Shown here: positions 14,054 through 21,200 of the stretch, in pieces
Layout: each line of letters starts with the position of its first letter
Numbering within the stretch: the stretch's first letter is position 1
IMG/VR virus record: IMGVR_UViG_3300032235_000224
Location: 1-22,137 of that record
Length of the DNA stretch: 22,137 nucleotides
Origin: a virus
Direction: 5' to 3' (one strand)
The notes under the pieces: model-generated
The model's database searches: none
What the model saw: only the letters and a program-made list of their open reading frames with translations
What the model was told of the DNA's origin: nothing
Position numbers and translations under genes: made by a program

Positions 14054-14758
14054 TTAACTCCAAGATATTACTATTCTTCCAACAGCACCATTGCCTGCAT
14101 TTACTCCAGGAGACCAATCTGTTGCACCACCAGCACCCCCAGGAGCAGAACCATCTCTAGGTTGATTGTTGTTACCGTCACCACCATTTCCTCCAGCTCC
14201 ACCAAAGGTAGAAGTACCGCCTGTGCCTGAACCAAAATCGTTGGTATTACCACCACCGCCACCCCCAGCATAAGTTACTGAAGCGCCATTATTCGGTCCT
14301 AAACCACCAGCACCACCACTTTCTGAAATAGTTAAATTAAATCCGGATCTACTGAAAGTAGGGGTAAAGGTGTTAGAAGAACCACCTGCAACAAGCTGAC
14401 TGTTGCCACCTCTTCCTCCTGTAACACCAACAGTATTACCGAATTGCGTAAACCCTCCTGCTGATGAAGCTGTAGAAGAACCACTTCCTCTTAAACCACC
14501 ATTACCTATAACTAGATATTCATTAGTTCCCGGAGTTAAAACACCAGGGTTTAAAGTATATCTTGCGTAATTGCCACCAGTACCACCAAATGCTTGTGCA
14601 GCACCATTAAAAGAAGTGCCTCCGCCTCCTCCACCGCCCCACATTTCAATAGTTAAGATGTTATATCTTGGAACAGTAAAGGTATTAGCACCAGCAGCAG
14701 TATAAGAAACGTTACCACCACCTACTCCAGCTTGTATCATCATATCATGATGTAACAT
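14054..14758 (-). CDS. Glycine-rich fibre-tip-like protein
   Basis: 234 residues, glycine-rich almost from the start. MLHHDMMIQAG is followed by VSYTAAGANTFTVPRYNILT, a beta-type opening like that of the other tip domains (the FTVP and EMWGGGGGGG pairing). Glycine tracts and FGG/YAGG units follow, ending GAVGRIVISWS. It has no fibre-like N-terminal module, unlike the neighbours, so it could be a separate tip protein that sits on the product of the gene just upstream, in the manner of gp38 on gp37. Its ATG follows the upstream stop directly (TAAATG), so translation is coupled to that gene. The pairing of a module-bearing short fibre and a bare tip is an inference from the layout. Confidence 0.72.
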   Translation of the reverse strand: MLHHDMMIQAGVGGGNVSYTAAGANTFTVPRYNILTIEMWGGGGGGGTSFNGAAQAFGGTGGNYARYTLNPGVLTPGTNEYLVIGNGGLRGSGSSTASSAGGFTQFGNTVGVTGGRGGNSQLVAGGSSNTFTPTFSRSGFNLTISESGGAGGLGPNNGASVTYAGGGGGGNTNDFGSGTGGTSTFGGAGGNGGDGNNNQPRDGSAPGGAGGATDWSPGVNAGNGAVGRIVISWS

Positions 14759-15295
14759 TTATCTCAAGTCCCTACCTGTTTGCATACCTCTCCAATTAGT
14801 TCCACCATCGTCTGTAAATAATACATAGACATCATTATTAGTTGAAGGAGAAGGAGCAGTAGCTCCTGACCATTTTACTGACGATGGCCAAGACAAAGTG
14901 TTACCACCAGCTCCGTTAGAGAATCTTAGCGTAACTGAATAAGCAAAGCTAGCTGGGATGCTACTAAAATAAACATTTTGAGCCGAAGAATTTGCGACAA
15001 CCACAAAATAGTTACCAGAAGCGCAATTGATATTGTGATTATTTCCTGCGGATAATGTTGAAGATTTTACGACGTAGTTACCGTCGATATGAAGTTCCGC
15101 TATAGGAGAAGTATTACCAATGCCAACATTACCAGAAGCGGAAACGAAAATTGCATTAGTCGTAGAATTACTTTGAAAAAGTAATCCTCCATCAGTTTGA
15201 ACGACTAATCTGCCTGCATCGTTATTGCCACTAGCTACAGATAAATTTACTGTGCCGTTAGCTGTTCTAATTGTTGTTACTGAAAGTGTACTCAT
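14759..15295 (-). CDS. Short tail fibre-like protein with MSTL-type N-terminal module
   Basis: 178 residues. The N-terminus MSTLSVTTIRTANGTVNLSV and the following GN..AGRLVVQTDGG and QSNSTTNA repeat the module of the 393-residue glycine-rich gene, followed by NVGIGNTSPIAELHIDG, the GIG.TSP motif seen in the large fibre. The second half is different: a beta-rich domain with NINCASGNYFVVVANSSAQN and an ending with SSVKWSGATAP, NNDVYVLFTDDGGTNWRG, a common phage fibre C-terminal pattern. The start is fused to the stop of the 773-residue fibre gene as TAATG, and the stop is directly followed by the next ATG. Confidence 0.75.
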   Translation of the reverse strand: MSTLSVTTIRTANGTVNLSVASGNNDAGRLVVQTDGGLLFQSNSTTNAIFVSASGNVGIGNTSPIAELHIDGNYVVKSSTLSAGNNHNINCASGNYFVVVANSSAQNVYFSSIPASFAYSVTLRFSNGAGGNTLSWPSSVKWSGATAPSPSTNNDVYVLFTDDGGTNWRGMQTGRDLR

Positions 15296-17616
15296 TAGAT
15301 AATTACCGCCCTTCCATTTTCTTCAATAGTTAGTGTGAATCCTTCTTGGACTGTAATTGGACCTGCTGTTAAAGCGTTTTCTCCAGCTGAAATTGTTATA
15401 TTGTTAGATTGAGTATTAGAATTTATACGATAAAGATTGTTTATATTGTTAGCATTACCGAAAGTGCCTCTATTACCTTTATAGTAGCCACCGCCTGAAG
15501 CGACAGCACCATTAACATACAAACCAGTTGAATTTACAACAGCGTTTTGAGAAGAATTACCAATGGATAACGTAGTTTGATTTATGACTACGTTGGATAT
15601 AGAGTTACCAACAAAATAAGCAGAAGTATTGATCGATAAATTAGATCCAAGACTTATTGTGCCAGTAAATGTTGGCGAAGCTTTTGGAGCAAGAACGTTT
15701 ACTGCGTTACTGTAAGCACTTGCTGCTGAAGTGTTAGCAGTAATCGCAGCATCATATGCAGTTTTAACTGATGCAGGAGTTGCAGCAGTTGTTGTACTTG
15801 TCGAAGAAACTGAATCTGTTAACTGAACTATACCAGCACCAGAAGTTGTTCCAGCGTTTAATCTAGAGTTATTAACAGTTCCAGAAGTGAGATTGTTTGC
15901 ATTAGCAGCAATTGCAATCGCGTTAGTATAAGCTGTTCCTGCAGTAGTATCACTGTAACTTCTCAAATCAGAAGCAGTGTTTCCACCAAGAGTCGAGGCG
16001 TTGATGCTAGTAATAGAAGAACCATTACCAGAAATATTTACTGCTACAATGTTGTTAGCAAAAACATTTCTCCATCTTAAACCTGTAAGACCAATATCCC
16101 AGCTATTGTTCGCTGAAGGTATGAGACCTACGTTATATTCCCAAGTATTCGATGCAAATGTATATCGCATAGAAGCGCCAGAAACATCAACAGTTAATCC
16201 AGCACCATCTGTAGCAGCAGCTGTTGCAGAACCTTTTGCTACTGTAATATTTTTGTCTGCTACATCAAGATTTGTTACGTTAGCATACATTGTTGTGCCA
16301 GTAACAATCAAATTGCCGCTAATTGTTACGTTAGCATTTACTGCAACAGGACCGCTAAATGTAGCTCCAGAAAGAGTAGCATAGTTCGTTAAGTTAGAAG
16401 ATAATTGTGTTGATGTTACATAAGAAGAATTGATATGAACACCAGTCGCATTAACAACTAAACCTGTGTTACCAAGAACGTTAATACCAGCTGATGTAAC
16501 TGAAATACCATTAGCACCAGCAGCAGCAATAGCGTCTGCCGTAACAGAAATACCATTACCAGATCCAACGTTTAATGTAACATCGCCAGAAGTTCCACCT
16601 CCTGTTAAACCGTTACCAGCTTCTACGCCAGTAATATCTGCAGTTAAAGTGACCCAATAAGCATTCGCAGCGCCACCAGAAGTCAATACTTGACCAGCAG
16701 AACCTACGCCACCATTAGCATTAACTTGACCACCAAGAGTTAACAAAGTAGAAGTAACTACAGTATTTCCTACGTCTACTGCAGTAGAATTTATAAAATT
16801 GTTCGAACCTACAGCAATAGTAGTAGTATTAACTACTGAAATGCCAGAAGATAATCCTAAAGCATTAACGTTAGTAGTTGCTGTAGAGTTAGCAACTTGC
16901 AATAAAGAAGAAGTTTTTGTAGAATTAACTGTAGAATTACCAACAAAAACAGTAGAAGAATTAGTGAAAACGTTAGCGCCAACAGAAATTTGGGTTGTAT
17001 TAACTACTGAAATACCAGAAGATAAACCTAAAGCATTAACGTTAGTAGTTGCTGTAGAGTTAGCGACTTGAAATAGAGAAGATGTATGCGAAGCATTAAT
17101 AGTATTATTGCCAACGAATACAATAGTTGTATTTTGTACTGAACCACCAGTTCCGGAACCTGTAGCGCCAGTGGTAAATGATGAAGCATTAACAGAACCA
17201 GTGGCTAAAATACTGGTTGTTCCAGGAGTTATTTGTACGTTACCTGTAGAATTGGCAACAGATAAACTTGAAGATGTTTGTGTTGTAGTACCATTACCAA
17301 CAGCAATTGAACCAGTATTAGCAATAGTAACTGTAGGCGAAGTTGTCGAATTGCCTGTCCAAGTTAAACTTGTAGCAGTTAAAGCTATATTAGATCCAAG
17401 AAAACTTATGCCAGTAGCATTAACAACAGTATTAACGGTACTGTTTCCGAAAATTAAATTGCTAGATGTGATTCTATTATTCGATGTGCTGTTTCCGATA
17501 AAAACAGCAGAGGTATTCAGTACAAGATTAGAACCAAGGGCTACTTGTGTAGAGTTAGCTGTGAATGTGGTATTTACTACCAAGCCATTCTTTACTACGA
17601 AATCGTTATCTGCCAT
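15295..17616 (-). CDS. Large tail fibre-like structural protein (773 residues)
   Basis: The N-terminus MADNDFVVKNGLVVNTTFTA and the many VNTT.I.VGN..VNST units (about 10-290) are typical of large tail proteins of marine T4-like phages. Residues 179-290 hold a 57-residue repeat in two copies. Then come GQVLTSGGAANAYW (308-321), GNGLTGGGTSGDVTL, a LIPSANNSWDIGLTGLRWRN segment (498-517), and a phage tail fibre repeat AGIVQLTDSVSS...AATPASVKTAYD (594-622). The end, ISAGENALTAGPITVQEGFT then GRAVII, is a usual fibre terminus. The protein is low in cysteine and charged residues, as beta-structured fibres are. An exact TATAAATA box is 30 bases upstream of the ATG. Which fibre it forms is unknown. 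Confidence 0.85.
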   Translation of the reverse strand: MADNDFVVKNGLVVNTTFTANSTQVALGSNLVLNTSAVFIGNSTSNNRITSSNLIFGNSTVNTVVNATGISFLGSNIALTATSLTWTGNSTTSPTVTIANTGSIAVGNGTTTQTSSSLSVANSTGNVQITPGTTSILATGSVNASSFTTGATGSGTGGSVQNTTIVFVGNNTINASHTSSLFQVANSTATTNVNALGLSSGISVVNTTQISVGANVFTNSSTVFVGNSTVNSTKTSSLLQVANSTATTNVNALGLSSGISVVNTTTIAVGSNNFINSTAVDVGNTVVTSTLLTLGGQVNANGGVGSAGQVLTSGGAANAYWVTLTADITGVEAGNGLTGGGTSGDVTLNVGSGNGISVTADAIAAAGANGISVTSAGINVLGNTGLVVNATGVHINSSYVTSTQLSSNLTNYATLSGATFSGPVAVNANVTISGNLIVTGTTMYANVTNLDVADKNITVAKGSATAAATDGAGLTVDVSGASMRYTFASNTWEYNVGLIPSANNSWDIGLTGLRWRNVFANNIVAVNISGNGSSITSINASTLGGNTASDLRSYSDTTAGTAYTNAIAIAANANNLTSGTVNNSRLNAGTTSGAGIVQLTDSVSSTSTTTAATPASVKTAYDAAITANTSAASAYSNAVNVLAPKASPTFTGTISLGSNLSINTSAYFVGNSISNVVINQTTLSIGNSSQNAVVNSTGLYVNGAVASGGGYYKGNRGTFGNANNINNLYRINSNTQSNNITISAGENALTAGPITVQEGFTLTIEENGRAVII
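16741..17082 (-). repeat. Two-copy 171-base tandem repeat inside the 773-residue fibre gene
   Basis: Two units of 57 codons (residues 179-235 and 236-292). The first half of each unit (SS-L-QVANSTATTNVNALGL then SSGIS) is nearly identical at DNA level, with only a few changes between about 16826-16898 and 16997-17069. The second half is similar but more diverged. Recent tandem duplication is likely, and copy number may vary between related phages. Confidence 0.85.
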
Positions 17617-17645
17617 TGGTTCCCTTTCCCCTAATTAGGCTTTGT

Positions 17646-17653
17646 TATTTATA
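17646..17653 (-). promoter_or_regulatory. Late promoter box (exact TATAAATA) before the 773-residue fibre gene
   Basis: Exact T4 late promoter consensus TATAAATA on the minus strand, in the 40-base gap before the fibre gene ATG at 17616. It ends 29 bases before the ATG. A purine-rich GGGGAAAGGGAA ribosome binding region lies between. This is the best late-promoter candidate in the window. Confidence 0.75.
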
Positions 17654-17656
17654 TAT

Positions 17657-17827
17657 TTAGTCCGGCGGAGGACCGACATCTCTCGGCTGAGAAGTACGAG
17701 CCTGATCTTGCGCTTGTTTTTGAATATCATTGATCAATGCAAAAACTGTTTCATATGGCATTCTACCTAAAGCAGCAACAATAATGTTTATTTGTTCAGG
17801 TGTAAATTCAAACTTAAATTTATTCAT
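17657..17827 (-). CDS. Small conserved phage protein near tail fibre genes
   Basis: 56 residues from the ATG at 17827: MNKFKFEFTPEQINIIVAAL, then GRMPYETVFALINDIQKQAQ. A start 15 bases earlier is possible, but AAAGGA lies 6 bases before this ATG and within that alternative extension. The pattern (FxFTxEQxNxIxxALGxxPYExxxxLIxxIQxQ) matches a frequent small phage protein of unknown role, two short helices with a proline-rich tail ending GPPPD. It lies between two larger fibre genes. No catalytic motif is seen. A structural helper role is only a guess. Confidence 0.7.
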   Translation of the reverse strand: MNKFKFEFTPEQINIIVAALGRMPYETVFALINDIQKQAQDQARTSQPRDVGPPPD

Positions 17828-17851
17828 TTCAATTCCTTTCATTTTAATAAA

Positions 17852-18202
17852 TTATGTATTTGCAGTTATAGTATTAGAATCTGTCCATGGAAGAGGCTTT
17901 TCTATTACAGGATTTCTTTTTAATTTTATTTGTTCTTCAATTCGACTATCTATATGTGATTGATCTGTAATTGAATCTTGTATCCATCCAATAACTATAT
18001 CTTGTGTTAGTTGATCGTATGGTACAAAATTTTCAGGATCTAATGTTGAAGATGAGAGTGGAGTTGCTCCTGAAAACGAACCTTCGTTTCCATCTTCATC
18101 AACACCTGTTTTAACCCAATATGTCTGAATAACCACATTTTGTAAATCTGTAGTATCAACAACTTTCATTGATGTTACTTTCCATGAATATGTTATTTCC
18201 AT
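17852..18202 (-). CDS. Small conserved protein of T4-like phages, unknown function
   Basis: 116 residues. The N-terminus ITYSWKVTSMKVVDTTDLQN and the next strands, VVIQTYWVKTGVDEDGNEG, suggest a beta domain (about 1-60). The part around FVPYDQLTQDIVIGWIQDSI leads into a charged helix (IDSRIEEQIKLKRNP), ending with KPLPW. This combination (W...G.DE.GN..., PYxQLTxxxVIGWI, IxxQIxxKxNPxxxxKPLPW) recurs in T4-like marine phages beside fibre genes. Its function is not established, to my knowledge. It starts behind an AGAGGG site and an AATAAATA box. Confidence 0.75.
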   Translation of the reverse strand: MEITYSWKVTSMKVVDTTDLQNVVIQTYWVKTGVDEDGNEGSFSGATPLSSSTLDPENFVPYDQLTQDIVIGWIQDSITDQSHIDSRIEEQIKLKRNPVIEKPLPWTDSNTITANT

Positions 18203-18221
18203 AATTCCCTCTTTTTATATA

Positions 18222-18229
18222 TATTTATT
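18222..18229 (-). promoter_or_regulatory. Late-promoter-like box (AATAAATA) before the 116-residue gene
   Basis: Minus-strand AATAAATA overlaps the stop codon of the large fibre gene and lies 19 bases before the next ATG. It agrees with the relaxed NATAAATA form but sits in a run of alternating A and T, so chance is a real alternative. Confidence 0.45.
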
Positions 18230-21200
18230 AAACAATAATTAGTCTAGAGCCAGTTGCAATTACTAGACTATTTCCGCTGCTTACTGTATACGGTCCAACA
18301 ATTAAAGTGTTTAACGATGCATTAGTTTGTAAAACACCTGACGTTAAAGCTTGTGGGTTTGAGTAACCAGAGAATGATGTAACAGTAGTATTAGCAAAAG
18401 TTGAATTACCAAAGGTGGTATTAGAATTGAACGTATGTGTGTTGGTCCATGTAAACTGTGCTGCGGTATTTACTGTAGCTGTTACTGTTGACCAGTAAGT
18501 TGCTGTACCGTTAGAAGTTAGAACTTGACCAGCAGTTCCAACACCACCGTTAGCAGAAATAGAACCAATAACTAAATTATTTAGAACAGATGTAGAAGCT
18601 GGATCAACATAAAACGCTGTATTGTTGTTATCATAGAATATATTCGCAAACAAGCTCGCCATATAGACATTACGATAGTCTGTGCTAGTTGTTGATTGCG
18701 CTCTAATTCTAATGTGACCATCAGAATACATTTTAATAGCAGCGGCGGCGATGTTACTCCAATGAAAGTATATACTAGGAGCATAATCAGAGCCTGTTTG
18801 AGTGTTTGTTACTCCATTGACTTCGCGAATTTCTATAGAGTTATTCCAAACATCATTTGTTATAGCCGAAGGAAAAATTCTTGTATGTCTTAGATGAGAA
18901 GTACCAGCAGGATCAAGATAATATCCTGTATCGCCAGAATCATAAAAGATCGGAGCTCTAAAATCTGATATAGCAGTACCAGTTCTACCAATAACACAAT
19001 CATTATTAGTAAGATTTACAATAAATGGCCATTGACCGTCAACTTGAGTCCATGATGTGCTGTCGTTTCCACCACGGAGAATATAGAACAGATTGCTGTT
19101 CACGTGGATCATAGCAGAGTTATGATCTGTATCTCTAAAGTAAATTGTTGGCGAAGCACTTCTCATAACCATAGTTCCAGCAGACCAATATGCATTGGTA
19201 TCTGAAGAACTATAGAAAAAAGGAGCTCGCCAATCAGTAGTTGCTAATCCAGTGCCCACAACATGCAATTTTTGTGTAGGAGCAGTATTACCGATGCCCA
19301 CGTTGCCGGAGGCGTCGATGCGCATACGCTCTTGGTTATTGGTATAAACAACAAGAGGATGATTTGAAAATGTGCCAACGATACCCGCAGCACCCCCAGA
19401 CGTTGAGACAAAGCGATTATCGACCGTTCCGTCTATTGTGCCCAACTGAGCAAACGTGCCGGACACTCGCAGGTTAATGTCTGGCGACGACGTTCCGATA
19501 CCGACGCGACCAGCATTGTCGATGCGCATACGTTCTATATTATTAGTCAAAAAGACCATTTGCATATTTTGAAGAGCGTTCAAGTATACAGCAGGAGCTT
19601 CCGTTTGAACTCTAAAATATTCAGTGTTATTGACAGAATATGAAGTTATGGCTCCTGTACTAGGTCCATTGATAGTTACCCATCGATAACCACCGAAACT
19701 GAGTGGAGAAGACGTACCAATACCAACATCACCACTAGAAACAAAATATGCAGCTGTACCAATTGAAGCTACGTTAGTAGTAGTTGTTAAATTTGCAGAT
19801 GTAAGAGCGCCACCAATTACAACATTGCCAGATACGTTTGCTGTTCCAACAACTTGTAACTTAGCGTTTGGAGATGTTGTGCCAATACCAACATCAGATT
19901 GAATCAAGAATCTTTGTGTACCAACAGAAATTGTAGAAGATGCAGCGCCCGGATCAGTTGTTATAGTTGACGAATCTGTCCAAGTACATGTATATTGATT
20001 ACCCAATTCAACTGTATAAAAAGAACCATTGCCATTATAAGCTACTGCTTGATAAAAATAAATATCAAAGGAAGTTGCAGAAACACCAGCAGCGTTTGAT
20101 ACAACTTTAACATTATATGCTGCACCATCAGCATTTGTTTCATAAAATGTAGCTTCACCAGCAAATCCATTACCATCAACTGTAACACCATTACTGGTTT
20201 TAAAGTGAATGTATATTTCAGATTGTTGAGCTGGTAACGCATTATAACCAGCAGAAGTTACAATTTTAATGAAGATATGATTTCCGCCTTGACCAGCAGT
20301 GAATGTGCCAAGCTTGATCCAAGAAGCAGTAGCAAGAACATTTGGTAAAGTGAATGTATAGTTTGCGTTTCTTGCTCTTAAAACATTCAGAACAGAAGTT
20401 GAAGCAGGATCTGTATAATAGTTAGTATCATTTACATCATAAAATATAGGAGATCTGATAGATGTTCCATTGAATAAGAATGCACCTGCTCTATTGATTG
20501 ATAACGCAGTTCCTATGTATGAACCAGCATCATTAAAAGTATTGATAAAGAAATTAGAACCAGCACTTGAACCTGATTCAGCAACGTTATCGATACCCAT
20601 ATCAAATCTATTAGAACCAGAAGTACGCCAACTCATATATGAGAAATTATTAGCAGCTCTATCAAAACGAATAGCATCATTGATAGAATCTAAAGTTATT
20701 CTATTCATCACAGACGTGCCAGCCGGATTTGTATAATAAGCTGTATTGTCTGAGTCGTAGTATATTGGACCTCTGTAATCGGTGTTGGTGATAACTGAAC
20801 CGTACATTCTAACAATACGACCAGTAGCAGCCGCAGTTTGTGTACCAACGATATTCAATCCGGTGGCAAATAAACCTGCACCTATTTTACCATCATTAAC
20901 ATCTGTTTGGTTAGCAGAACCAAATCTAATAAAAATACTTTCAGTTATATCTTTACTGACATCTGTTCTTAAATAATTAGCTGCTGCAACAGTACCAAGG
21001 AAAGAAGCGTTGTTAGCAGATATAGTACCGATATAAGTTGCATTAACAAACGTACCAGTAGCATTAGCGACGATGCCAGTATTTGCTAGTACAGATACAG
21101 TTCCAGTTGAAGTAATCGTTCCACCAGTAAGACCATTACCAGTTGCAACAGAAGTTACAGTTCCTCCGCTACTGTCATCAGCAGCCCAATAAGTTGCTGA

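Noticed and set aside
5297-14758. Regular GGN-rich repeats considered as a CRISPR array or satellite repeat
   Set aside because: The repeats are of irregular length, have no spacers, and encode glycine tracts in open reading frames.
15977-17638. Long plus-strand open frames opposite the 773-residue fibre gene
   Set aside because: They arise from the low-complexity composition of the fibre gene; no recognisable protein motif, and the orientation opposes every other gene here.
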